Source of the DNA: Rhynchopus euleeides
Lineage: Eukaryota; Euglenozoa; Diplonemea; Diplonemida; Diplonemidae
Direction: 5' to 3'
NCBI GenBank assembly: GCA_963210315.1
Contig: OY723283.1
Span: forward strand, 62,001 to 126,000
DNA length: 64,000 bases
The notes beneath the pieces are model-generated. The model did no database searches. It worked only from the letters and a program-made list of their open reading frames with translations, and had not been told where the DNA came from. This document shows positions 1-10,800 of this stretch, piece by piece (positions within the stretch are counted from its first letter, which is position 1; each line of letters begins with the position of its first letter). A program made the position numbers and the translations under genes.

Positions 1-345
1 CCCCGACCGCCCTCTTCCATCCCATGACCCAGTCCGAAGGCAAATAAGCGTGAAAGGTAATGCAGAAGGACAAGAATAGCAGTGACGGTGGATCCAGGGA
101 GCCAAATTTCCTGGATTACTGGTGCCATGGTGCTCATGGGGGCCAAAACCAGGGCGATCTCCTGTAGGGATGGCACTTTGACGAGGCTCCCTGGGTCCGC
201 CTATCGGGGGCGCCAAAACGGGCAACGACGGGGGTAAAAAGGGATGAGGCGGGAGGGCACCTGAAGGGGGACCCGTGACCTGGCAGAGAAGGTAACGAAA
301 CGCGGGGCAGAGGGACATGCAGTGACGGCGGTGGGTCCTGTGAGT
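1..345. other. Unrecognised sequence at left edge
   Basis: No coding region, tail or repeat that I recognise. It lies just downstream (minus strand) of the last readable part of element B, so it may be a diverged continuation of that element or a separate insertion. The reading frame of B stays open to about position 134 but loses recognisable content near 345. Confidence 0.3.
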
Positions 346-1463
346 TGGGATGCCTATTCCCTGGTGCTGTGGCGAGCACCCGGTACGCCGCGTCCGTCTG
401 CGTCGCTGCCGCCTCCCGGCACGCGTCCCGGAAGCACGCCGCCCATTCCCCCTGCAGCTCTCTGGGGACCGCCTCCCACGTCCGCACCCCCGACTCGGCG
501 ATGCGCCCCCACTCCGGCAGGCCCTCGTAGCGGCCCTGGGCCGCACTCGGCTCCCCCAGCTCCTCGGCCTGCACCTTCGGCTCGCAGGCCCGGCCCACCT
601 CCGCCTGCTTGCGCTTCGAGTCCGTCAGCGCCATCACCGTGCTGCACACCGCACACGTGCGCAGGCCCGACTGCCGCAGCAGCTGCTGCATCTCCCGGGG
701 GGAGATACCGTCCTCTTCCACATGCTTGTTCATGTGTTTGGTGAGGGACGAGCGCTGTATCGACGACCCGCCCCTCACCAGCGAGCGGGAGCACGTGTCG
801 ACCGGACACCAGCACTTCGACGTGGCGACCTCGACTAGCTTCCCCGAGATGTCCACCCCGTCGCCTCCCTCGGCCGGCTGCTCTCCCGCGTTCTGCGCAG
901 TCAGGGTGGTGCGCTTCGCAGCCCGCTTCAGCTCTGCTAGCGCCGTAGCGGACGCAACGACCTTCTCGTAGTGGGTGCTCGCCAGTGCCACCACCCGCAG
1001 CGGATCCCCCTCCTTCCTGCCCGGTCCCCTCGGCGCTTTGGGGCGCGGCTTCGGGACCGCCCCGATGAGGAGCGTGGGCTGCCCCGGCTGCACCACCAGC
1101 ACCTGGAAGTCCCCCTCACGCGCCGCGAGGTGCAGGGTGAGGTGGTCCATGTGCCTCTCCGCTCGCACCCCGCATAGGTACTCCGCGTATGCCTCCGGCG
1201 ACGTGAAGAAGCCCTTGAGGTTGGGCTGACTCGCAGCCAGCGTTGCGATCGCGTCCCGCTCGCTCTGCACCTCCTCCTGCTCGTACCCTAGCGCCAGGTA
1301 CCCACAGTCGTGCTGCGACACGTTGGGGACCCGGGATGCTCCTCCGACCGGCAGGATGGCGTCCACCGCCCGCATGCTCTGCCCCTCGCCCCCACCGCTC
1401 AGCGCGTCCGGTGCCAGCGCTACGCAAGCCGCTCCGTCACCGCTCGCATCCCAGACCAGCCGC

Positions 1464-1466
<3 letters not shown>

Positions 1467-1506
<40 letters not shown>

Positions 1507-1646
1507 CCGTCAGGTGGACCACCGGGTGGGGAGAGAACCGGTGTGAGGCACTTGGGTCCGTCCAGGTGGGCAGGGAACCTGGGGGCGGGGGGCCTCAAAT
1601 CCCTCTCTCTCATGCGCTCTCTGGGCACAATGGCCTGTGTCTCCTC
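1467..1646 (-). mobile_element. 5'-truncated LINE A-type tail with poly(A), inserted in element B
   Basis: A minus-strand copy of the last 140 bp or so of the element A 3' UTR (compare 14420-14571), ending in a run of 38 T on the plus strand (1467-1504). It is flanked by the 11-bp direct repeat CCAGCCGCCCC at 1456-1466 and 1647-1657, so it is a genuine target-primed insertion. It splits the ORF of element B just before the OTU-like domain. Confidence 0.8.
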
Positions 1647-2575
1647 CCAGCCGCCCCTTGCCCATCAGCCTCGTCGCCTGCGCTTCCGACGCAACCGCAC
1701 AGGCAACCCCCGTCTCCGACGGCGCCAGCACCACCTTGGGGTACCGGCGGAGAGCCTCCCGCGTCTTGGCCCGGTACGTCGGTGCTGCGTACACCACCGG
1801 GAGGTCCCCGCCCTGCACCCACACCACCACACACTCGCCCGCGTCTGCCCAGCGCTGCAACGCGCCGTCTGCCACGACCAGGTTGTCCCCTGGTACACAG
1901 CTTCGTACCCCAGCTGCCTGCAGGACCGGGAGGGCCTCCTCCGGTGGCCCGTCTGGCTTCCAGCACTCCGAGGGCACGTGCGCCACTCCCGGTCCCGGCC
2001 CTGGGCAAAGCACCCCGTCCCCCCGGCGGGCGCCCCCGAACACTCGCACCCCCATGAGCGCCGCCCGCCGTACCAGGCGACGCCCTCCTCCCACCCACCA
2101 CATCGACACCGCTCGGCTCGGTCGGCGAGCCCGCCATCTGCGTCTGGGCTGGCGGCCCTCCCGAGGGTACGGCTCAAAGAGCCACCAGATGCTCAGCTGC
2201 GCACACGCCATGAGCAGCCACGGACCCGCGGCCCCGCACAGTCCCGTCACCCACCCGCCTGCTGCGCCCGCTGCCACATCCACCCAGGCGAGGCCCTCCA
2301 CTCCCCACGCAGGCAACAGCCCCATCGGGTCCGCCACTCCCGCCAGCACCACAAGCATCCACAGCGTCAGGGAGAGGGCCTGCGCCCCACTCGGCCACCA
2401 CGCCATGTGAGCGCGGAGGGTCGCCCACCGCGCACCCAGCCACCCCGCACTCAGCAGCACCGCGCCGCTCCCCTGCAGCCCCTCCCAGCCTCCTGCCTCC
2501 GCCTCCACACACGCCCCGCACCAGAGCGTCCACCCGATCCACACCAGCTGCAAGCGGGCGACGCGGAGGCGGCCC

Positions 2576-2664
2576 CCCGCCCCCAGGTTCCCTGCCCACC
2601 TGGACGGACCCAAGTGCCTCACACCGGTTCTCTCCCCACCCGGTGGTCCACCTGACGGGCAAGT
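2576..2664 (+). mobile_element. LINE A-type tail fragment without poly(A), inserted in element B
   Basis: A plus-strand copy of the last 90 bp of the element A 3' UTR (GCCCCCAGGTTCCCTGCCCA to GACGGGCAAG), with no A run. A 12-bp repeat, CGGAGGCGGCCC, flanks it at 2564-2575 and 2666-2677. The insertion leaves the minus-strand frame of element B open. Confidence 0.7.
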
Positions 2665-4565
2665 CCGGAGGCGGCCCTCTGCCATGAGCCCCCAGGCTGC
2701 TCGCCCCGTCACCTGCGCCACCCATGCCACACTGGCTCCCACGTCGCCGCAGAGCAGCGCCACCCCCGCCACCATTGGCCCCACGATGCCGCTCCGCTGC
2801 GCCGCCCACCATAACACCCGGAGTAGTCTGGCCCGGCCGTGAATGCCCCACCCTGCCCCACAGGTGCCGTCGTCGCCGCTGCCGCAGTCCCACGAGCACT
2901 TTATGTTGGGGTCCTTGCAGGTCCGACCGTCACCCCACGGCTTTGCCACGGCCTCATCGCGCGTGCATGTTGTCTTCACCCCAGTCACTGTCACTGTGTT
3001 GTTGACCGCGCAGGTGCAAGTGGAGCCCTTGAGGTCGGAGAGGGTCGGCTTGGGGTCCGCACACGTCTGTCTGCCACCACACCTCCCCCCTGGCCCGCCG
3101 AAGTTCCTCAGGCCCGACCCCGCAATGCTGTAAACCTCCCCGCTGCTACGCTCCAGCACTGTGGCGCTCCGCAACCCTTTCAAGTCCCTCACACGTACTT
3201 TGCCTTTGTCGTCCCCAGTCGCCAGACGCCCACCGTGCGTCCTCGCTGCCCTGTACACGCTGCAGTCCAACATGCACCCCACCTCCTTCGTTGATGTCAG
3301 CTGCCTGCAGATAGTGTCGTCAGAATAGCCCGTTGCCCACCGCGTCCCGCCGACAGGGAATGCAGTAGAAAAAGTCCCGTTGCTGTGTGCCAGGCCCGCA
3401 GCAGTGATGGCGCCACATGTAGTGAGGTGCCCGTTGTCGTAGTGACCCGCAGCACGCGGCGTCTCACACCCCGTCCGTGCGATGCGGTATGTATTGTTGC
3501 GATGCATCGATGAGAAGACTGCTGGTGTCCTGACCCTGAGCCGGCGTGGGGCTAGCTGGACAGCGCTCCCGTTCGCGAGACCCGTGTCGGCCACGCTGGC
3601 TTCGTTGCTGTTGTTGTCCCCACCGACCCTCCCTGCCACCACCCGGTCACCACCCCAACGGGGGGGGGCACCCTCCCTGCCACCACCCATTCGCCACCCA
3701 AAGGGGGGGTGGCCCAGCTCCCGTTCCACCTCCCACCCAATCCACCCATGGGGCCCCCAAGGGGGGAGGGGAGAGACACAGGCAGCGGTACCGTTGGCCT
3801 GGTCCCTCGGGGGACCTGGCCCAGCCAACTCGCGGGGACCGGGGGCGACCCGGGCTGCCACCCCTTCCGCTGCTGTCGGTGGGCTGGGGCACGGCCCGGC
3901 GGCCTCACCGTTAGCGGAACCGCCGCTTGCAGCATGTTGGGGGGACGTGGTGGGCGTGCCGCAACCACTACTTTCCCGCGAGAGGTGCGCACTGCCGGCG
4001 GGTGAGGCCGACGCGCTCCCCTGCCTTGCAGGCAGGGTGTCAGCAGAGGCCTCGCACGAGGCCCCTGCTCCTCTCGCCTGGCGCGCCCCTCGTCAGGGGC
4101 GGCCAGCCCGCGCTCTCCTGCGACCGGGGGCGACCCGGGCTGCGCTACCGGGGGCGACCCGGGCTGCTTCTGCTCCAGCGGTGCTGTCGTCAGCACCGCG
4201 AGCGCCACCACCGCCAGCGTCGCCCCCATCTGGGCCTGCCATCGCCTGGGCGGCTCTCGCCCTTCCATCGCTCGTGCTCGTGGGGTTGGGGGTTGGGGGA
4301 GTGGAGGGGGATGGATGGTGGGGAACAGAGCCCAAGGGACAAGTGGCCCAAGGGGGAGTGGGTTGTTGGTTGCAGTAAAATGAATCTAAGGCCCAACCAG
4401 CCCTCCCGGCTCTGCCCGCCCACAAGGTCAAGAAGATTGGAAAGGGGAAAAGGGTGAGGGAAGGGGTGGAATGGGGGATGCCCAAGGGAGGGGGGGGGGG
4501 GGGGGCCCAACCAAACCCAACCGACCAGGGAGCACGAGTGTGTATACCAATGAAGTACAGAAACA

Positions 4566-4605
4566 AACCAACGATTTCTTAAGCTACAGTTTCTGTACTT
4601 CATTG
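4566..4605 (+). ncRNA. Spliced-leader exon with 5' splice site at the head of element A
   Basis: A 40-nt SL exon that starts AACCAACGATTT and ends AGTTTCTGTACTTCATTG. It is followed directly by GTATACACACTCG, a good splice donor. The 3' half matches what I recall of kinetoplastid and diplonemid SL exons, and the 5' AACCAACG resembles the euglenozoan AACTAACG start. The intron runs into GGTTGGGTTTGGTTGGG; I cannot place an Sm site with confidence. Because it lies at the element's first bases, it may be the element's own leader and not an ordinary tandem SL gene. The ordinary SL array is not in this window. Confidence 0.8.
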
Positions 4606-4878
4606 GTATACACACTCGTGCTCCCTGGTCGGTTGGGTTTGGTTGGGTCCCCCCCCTCCCTCCCTTGGGCATCCCCCATCCCACCCCTTCCCTCACCCTT
4701 TTCCCCTTTCCAATCTTCTTGACCTTGTGGGCGGGCGGAGCCGGGAGGGCAGGTTGGGCCTTAGAGTTACTTCCTCAACAACAACCCACTCCCCCTTGGG
4801 CCACTTGTCCCTTGGGCTCTGTTCCCCACCATCCATCCCCCTCCACTCCCCCAACCCCCAACCCCACAAGCACGAGCG
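4606..4878 (+). promoter_or_regulatory. SL-intron-like 5' leader with pyrimidine tract before the LINE start codon
   Basis: The donor GTATAC at 4606 is followed by about 260 nt. The last 70 nt before the start codon are almost entirely C and T (about 4803-4866) and end CCCCACAAG just before CACGAGCGATGG. This looks like a splice acceptor, so the SL exon could be joined in cis to the ORF. This is inference from signals only. A G/C homopolymer block (4647-4700) and a block shared with 14821-15090 lie in between. Confidence 0.45.
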
Positions 4879-7800
4879 ATGGTAGGGCGAGAGCCGCCCA
4901 GGCGATGGCAGGCCCCGATGGTGGCGACGCTGGCGGTGGTGGCGCTCGCGGTGCTGACGACAGCACCGCTGGAGCAGAGGCAGCCCGGGTCGCCCCCGGT
5001 AGCAGGCGAGCGCGGGCTGGCCGCCCCTGATGAGGGGCGTGTCAGGCGAGAGGAGCAGGGGCCTCATGCGAGGCCTCTGCTGACACCCTGCCTGCAAGGC
5101 AGGGGAGCGCGTCGGCCTCACCCGCCGGCAAAGCGCCCCTCTCGTGGGATAGCAGTGGCGGCGGCGAGCCCACCACGTCCCCCCAACATGCTGCAAGCGG
5201 CGGTTCCGCTAACGGTGAAGCCGCCGGGCCGTGTCCCAGCCCACCGACAGCAGCGGAAGGGGTGGCAGCCCGGGTCGCCCCCGGTAGCAGGAGAGCGCGG
5301 GCTGGCCGCCCCTGACGAGGGGCGTGTCAGGCGAGAGGAGCAGGGGCCTCATGCGAGGCCTCTGCTAACACCCTGCCTGCACGGCAGGGGAGCGCGTCGG
5401 CCTCACCCGCCGGCAAGGCGCCCCTCTCGCGGGATAGCAGTGGCGGCGGCGCGCCCACCACGTCCCCCCAACATGCTGCAAGCGGCGGTTCCGCTAACGG
5501 TGAAGCCGCCGGGCCTCGCCCCAGCCCACCGACAGCAGCAGAAAGGGTCGCCCCCTGTCCCCGCGAGTTGGCTCGGCCAGGTCCCCCGAGGATCCAGGCC
5601 GACGGTATCGCTGCCCGCACTGCGGGTGTCTCTCCCCTCCCCCCTTGGGGGCCCCTCGGGTGGATCGGGTGGTGGGTGGAATGGGAGCTGGGCCCCCCCC
5701 CCTTTGGGTGGTGGCTGGGTGGTGGCAGGGAGGAGGTCAGGGGGGAGGGGTGGTGGTGGACAGACGTCTGTTGTTGATCCCAAGCCGACCCTCACTGATC
5801 TGAAGGACTTCATCTGCACCTGTGATGTCGACAACTCGGTGAACGTGACTGGTGCGAAAGCGACATTCGACAAGTGCGTGGCAAAGCCGTGTGGTGACGG
5901 TCAGGCCTGCAAGGACCCCAACAGGAAGTACTCGCGTAGGAACGACGCCATCTGCGCCTGCGACAAGGACCCGAGCCTGACCAGCACCGGTGCATCAACG
6001 ACTTTATCGAAGAATGCGTGCGGGTCCAAACAGTCCAAGCGGGGTGGGGACGGACAGACGTGTGTTGACCCCAAGCCGACCCTCACGGATCTGAAGGACT
6101 CCTTCTGCGCCTGTAATGGGGACGGCGTGCGACGCTACAGCGGAGGCAACAACAACGACTCCATCACCGATCCGGGTGGAGTGCAGCAGTCCCCCGGGGC
6201 GCCCTCGGACACCCGGACCGGAAGTGGGTTCGACAACCGCAACAGCTACAACATCGGCAGCTTCGAGGGCAACACTCTGCTGGTGCTGGCCCTCTGGGTG
6301 GCGGATGGACTGTTGCGGGCGGCGGGGTGGGCAGCGACAGGGCCCCACACGCGCTGGCCATGGGTGGAGGCGGCCCCGCAGGCCGCTTGGGGAGCGCTGC
6401 TGAGGGCCAGGTGGGAGGCCCAGGGGCCAACGTGGGAGGGTATATGGGGTCCGGGGGCACTGCTGATGGGAGCTGGATGGCTGGCCGCTCAGGCGGTGGT
6501 GCGAGAGGTGGTCCGAGCGGGGAGCAAGCTAGGGCCCTGGCCCAGGTGCCGACACCTCGGGCTGCCTCCAGCAGTGAAAGAGGCGTGGGCCCTCTGGGGG
6601 GCTGCAGCCACCGCGCCGGGTGGCTGGGGCGGCGCCTTAGAGACAGGGGCGGTGGTATTGTGCGCTGTGTGGCTGTGCAGTCGACGAGCGGCGCGCGGAT
6701 TCTGGGGTAGACAGCGGCCGGGCGCCGTGCAGCTCTCCTCCTGGGCGATATGGGCAGCCACAGGAGGTCTGGCAGGGGGCACGGATCTCGTGGGCACGGT
6801 GCAGACAGCCGTAGAGGGGTGCGCCGGATGGTTCGAGGAGGCGGCGCCCCAAGCGACGGTGGTGGCCACACAGGGGCTGGCGGGATTGTGCGTCGCTCTG
6901 TGGGTGCTGACGGCAGGCTTTGCATGGCGGGGGTGCCTCAGACGGAGACGGGTAGTGGCGCGCAGGTGGACATGGCCGGCCCGACGGTGCAGTCGATGGG
7001 TCAGCCGCCGCCGTCACCTGGACCCCCTGGTGCCTTCCACTGTGTGTCGGTCTCGTCTTCGCAACGAACGAGGGCGAGCTGCGCTGAGGCTGGAGCTGCA
7101 GGCGAACAGCCTACGAGCATGGAGCGGCGACAGGGGTTGGTGGGCCATGCTCCTGCTGCTGATAGGGGCCTCCAGCGGGGGCGCGCCGTGGGCGGTGATC
7201 GGGACGCTTGCCCTCGCGGCGGGCACGTCGGCGGGATGGGCGGCTCGCAGCGCGGGGGGTGTTTGGGAGGCTGAGGCGACAGAGCTGGTCGTCCGAGACA
7301 TGTGGCGCGTCTTGCGGAAGGATGCACACGCCCACATGCTGCTGGCGGAGGGAGTGACGGGAAGCAAGGAGGGTGTGGTGCTGGGCCCACGGGCAATGCA
7401 GGGGGGCGACCACGACATGGTCGATGAGGATGCCTGGGGCGGTGTGGACGAGTTGTTGGAGGGGTACGGAGCCAAGAGATGCCCCAACGCGGCGACCAGG
7501 GACTGTCTCTTCGTGGCCCTCCACGGACCCACCCACCCAGGGCCCCTGGACATCGCCCGCATGCGGCAAGAGCTGGCAGCGAGGGCAGGGTCGGAGTCTG
7601 TGAAGCCCCAGCTGTCCAGGCTGCTGAAGTCGGCTGGCCAGGCAGAGCGTTACCGCGATGGGCTGGCGAAGACGGCGCGGGGAGACCACCTCGCTCTGCA
7701 CCTCGCGGCCGGGGCATGGGACACGGTGATTGTGGTGGTGTCGGGCGGACCACACCCGCTGATTCGCGTCGACCCCCCGCGGTTGAAGAAGGGCCAAGAG

Positions 7801-10800
7801 ACGCAGCGCACCAGAGTGATCGCTTTTGCGAGCGACCACTACGAGGCGGTCACTCTGGGGCACGCGCAGGCACAGAAGATGCGCGACGCGGCGGTGCATG
7901 CGCTACTCGGCCCCGACTCGTGGAGCACCGCCGCCCCCGAATGCCCGGCGGAGGTGCCGGATAGTACGCCGATCCCGCTAGGCGTCGCGCCGGAGCTGCT
8001 GTTCTGCCCGATGACGGCCTGCGCTGGGTCGGCGCTCCGCCGACACAAGCCCTTCTCCTCGAAGGCCTCCCTCCGCGAGCATGTGAGCGATCATGTGAAA
8101 CGCGGGGAGGAGTTGCCGCCGGGGGCTCTACGCGTGGTGGGCATGAGGCAGTGCGTCATCTGTGCCAAGGTGATGTCGGCGCAGGCGCAAGACACGTGCC
8201 TGCAGTGCAGGAAGCGGGTGCAACCTCGGGACGTCCCCGCCAGGCGCGAGAGGGTGGGCCAGGAGCTAACGGACGAAGGGCGACTCCCCTCCCTGGAGGA
8301 GATCCACACGGCGCGGGTGGCGGTGTCGCTGTCGGTGCCTGAGGCAGTGTTGAGGCCGGCCGCGGAGGTGCTCGTGCAGGCCCTCTGGGATGTGGCGGCG
8401 GACAAAACGAGGGTGACGGCATGGCTGCGGCTCTTCCTGGTGCCGAAGGTCCTCCTCCGGTCGTACAGAGGGGGGAAGGCCAAGCAGAAGAAGGCTCGGG
8501 CGGCGCGTCTCGAGGCCATCACCCTCTGGCGGGCGGGCAAGGTGTCGGAGCTGTGGAGATGTGCGAGTGCGAGCGGCCAGGGGGCCCCTCGTGAAGTGCA
8601 GAGCCCCCCGACATGGGAGGAACGGGAACGCGCGGTGGTGCAGGCCGCGCGACAGGGTCGCCTCTCAACGGCGATGGCGAGGACGCGGAGTGCGGGCCTG
8701 GCACCGGCCTCCGACGCGACCCTCGCGACGTTGCGCGCGCTCCACCCCGCTGCCGAGCCGCCGACCATCGCCAAGGAGCGGAGGACAGAGCCCGCGGACG
8801 CCTCTCCCACCGATGTCTTCAAGGCGCTTCGGGGCCTCCCGAAGGGGACGGGGGCCGGACCGTCGGGCCTTCGAGCTGATCACTTGCGCGCGCTGACGCA
8901 GGTGGAAGGGGTAGATGTGCTGCAGGCCTTGACGGCCGTCGTCAACATCCTGCGTCGAGGGGAAGCACCACCGGAGATTGCGCGCCACCTGGCAGGAGCG
9001 TCGCTGGTTGCGCTGCCAAAGCCCACAGGCGGGGTGCGCCCCATTGCGGTGGGGGAGACTCTGCGGCGGCTGGTGGCGAAGACGCTGGTGGCTGAGGTGC
9101 GCGAGAAGGTGGGGAAGCTGCTGCTGAAGGGCAAGCAGGTGGGTGTCGCTGTCGATGGGGGCCTGGACGCCGCTACAGCGGTGGTGCGGGACTACGCCAG
9201 CCGCCACAAGGGCACTGATCGCATTCTCGTCAAGATTGACTACGAGAACGCGTTCAACACTGTGAATCGACAGGCGTTCCTGGACGCAGTGCGGAGTGAC
9301 CTCCCCGAGCTCGCAGCCTGGGTGGAGTGGTGCTACGCCCACCCGACAGCCCTGGTGTACCGGGAGCACATCATCCTCTCGGAGCATGGGGTGCAGCAGG
9401 GCGACCCGTTGGGGCCCCTCCTTTTCTCCCTCGCGATCCGCAAGCTGACGGAGGACATTGCACGCATGCCGGGCCTCGAGGGGACCATATGGTACCTCGA
9501 CGACGGGACGCTGATGGGGCCCCCGAAGGCTGTAGGTGCGGCATTCGCAGAGCTGGAGAAGCGCAGCGCAGCCCTCGGGTTGAAGGTGTCGCGGAGGAAG
9601 TGCGAGGTGATCTCGCTTGGAGGCCACACGGTGGCTGCGATCCGGGAGGTGGGCCTCGACGTCGCCGCATCAAAGAAAGAGGAGGAAGTGAGGATGAAGT
9701 TGCTGCAGCAGAACTTCGAGTTCCTCGGAGCTCCGGTGGGGGACGCGGCGTACTGCGAGGCGGTGATGGACAGGAAGCTGGAGGAGAAGTTCCTGCCGTG
9801 CCTCCGGGAGCTGCACAAGGTGCGCGACGCACAGGTGGCGATGACCCTTCTGCGACACTGCGAAGGGTTCTGCAAGGTGGTCTTCGCCATGCGCGCCATC
9901 GGGTACAAGGGGCGTGAGTACCTGAAGAAGTACGACCGTGAGGTTGACTTCGTGCTGGCGACGATCCTTGGCGACGAGGATGGTGAGCTGCCGACCGAGG
10001 CCAGAAAGCAAGCCGCCCTCCCCATCAGGTTGTCTGGCCTGGGGGTGCGCCGTGCGGCGGATCACTCGACTGCTGCTGCCTTGGGTGCTGCCAGCTCGCT
10101 CTTTCCTCTGTGCCTGCAGCTCGACCCCTCCCACCGCTGGGATGCGCAAACGTGGAAGGAGACAGCTGAGCGGCACAACGAGTGCGTGCTGGAGGCGGAC
10201 AGGATCGCCACCCTGGCGCGACCAGAGACGCCGCTGAAGCAGCGTGACCTGTCGATGGCGATCATTGCCAAGCAGCAGGCGGATCTCCATGAGGGGGCTG
10301 ATGTGACCAGCATGGGGCGCCTTCTGTCTGAGAGCCTCCCGGGTGCGGGATCGTGGGTCGTCGCGCCGCCTGAAACCCAGTTCGCCATGCAACGGGAAGA
10401 GTTCCGGGTGGCCTGCCGGTTGCGGCTCGGGGCCCCAGTGTTCTCCCCGGGGGCGATGTGTCAGCAGTGCGGGGAGGGACTGGACGAGAGTGGGGCACAC
10501 ATCTTCGCGTGCAAGGCCTCGGCAGACCGGCACCGTCGGCACGATGCTGTGAGGGGCGGCGTGTATGGCCTGGCGAGTGCGGCGGGCCTCGCTCCTCAGC
10601 TGGAGCCCAACCATGTGGTGCTGGGACGCGGCAAGCCGGCGGACGTCTACCTGCCTGTCGGTGTGAGCGAGGAGCGCAGCAGGGCCATCGACGTCACTGT
10701 GTGGTCAACGACGGCGCAGTCGTCCATGCAGGGGGCGGCGAAGGCCCGGGGGTACACAGCGTCCCGTGCTGAGGCCGCGAAGCACGCCAAGCACGATGCC

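Larger units (their letters stand above)
346..4268 (-). pseudogene. Element B polyprotein, N-terminal half, interrupted
   Basis: This is the minus-strand counterpart of residues 1 to about 1150 of the element A protein. The N-terminal part (4268 to about 3560) reads in one frame and the rest up to about 1510 in another, so at least one frame change lies near 3560. A cysteine-rich unit with the motif DPKPTLSDLK lies near 3040. Tryptophan-rich hydrophobic segments follow (about 2850-2150). After the insertion at 1467-1646 there is an OTU-like domain: HDCGYLALG with the candidate cysteine near 1305, DHLTLHLAA near 1135, and STHYEKV with the candidate histidine near 975. A two-part zinc finger follows (CWCPVDTC near 805, CAVC near 650). 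The domain order matches element A, which shows that the membrane-like N-terminus belongs to the family. Confidence 0.7.
346..4563 (-). mobile_element. LINE element B (RLE-type family), partial and broken
   Basis: This is a non-LTR retrotransposon on the minus strand, related to element A but diverged. Its 5' end is an SL RNA sequence: the first part of the exon lies at 14622-14644, where it abuts the satellite, and the rest at 4548-4563. The two parts are separated by the insertion of element A. From 4547 leftwards come the SL intron, a C-rich leader and an ORF starting at 4268 with the same N-terminal residues as A (MEGREPPRRW against MVGREPPRRW). The reverse transcriptase end is not in the window. 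Two LINE tails are inserted in it (1467-1646 and 2576-2664). Confidence 0.75.
3550..5720. repeat. Head-to-head inverted repeat formed by the 5' ends of elements B and A
   Basis: The left arm (about 3550-4563) is the reverse complement of the right arm (about 4566-5720). Both contain, moving outward, SL exon sequence, the GTATACACAC intron start, a G/C-homopolymer stretch, the pyrimidine leader and the first 250 codons or so of the element ORF. The centre is at 4563/4566. The arms differ by substitutions and by one 285-bp duplication in the right arm, so this is two related elements meeting head to head and not one folded-back molecule. Confidence 0.85.

Noticed and set aside
134-1522. One protein with a polylysine run (134-1522, minus)
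   Set aside because: The lysines are the poly(A) tail of an inserted LINE fragment. The frame continues from the tail into element B by chance.
4500-4620. A palindromic ncRNA or assembly fold-back at the SL sequence
   Set aside because: The arms differ by substitutions and a duplication, and the target duplication explains the structure as two elements head to head.
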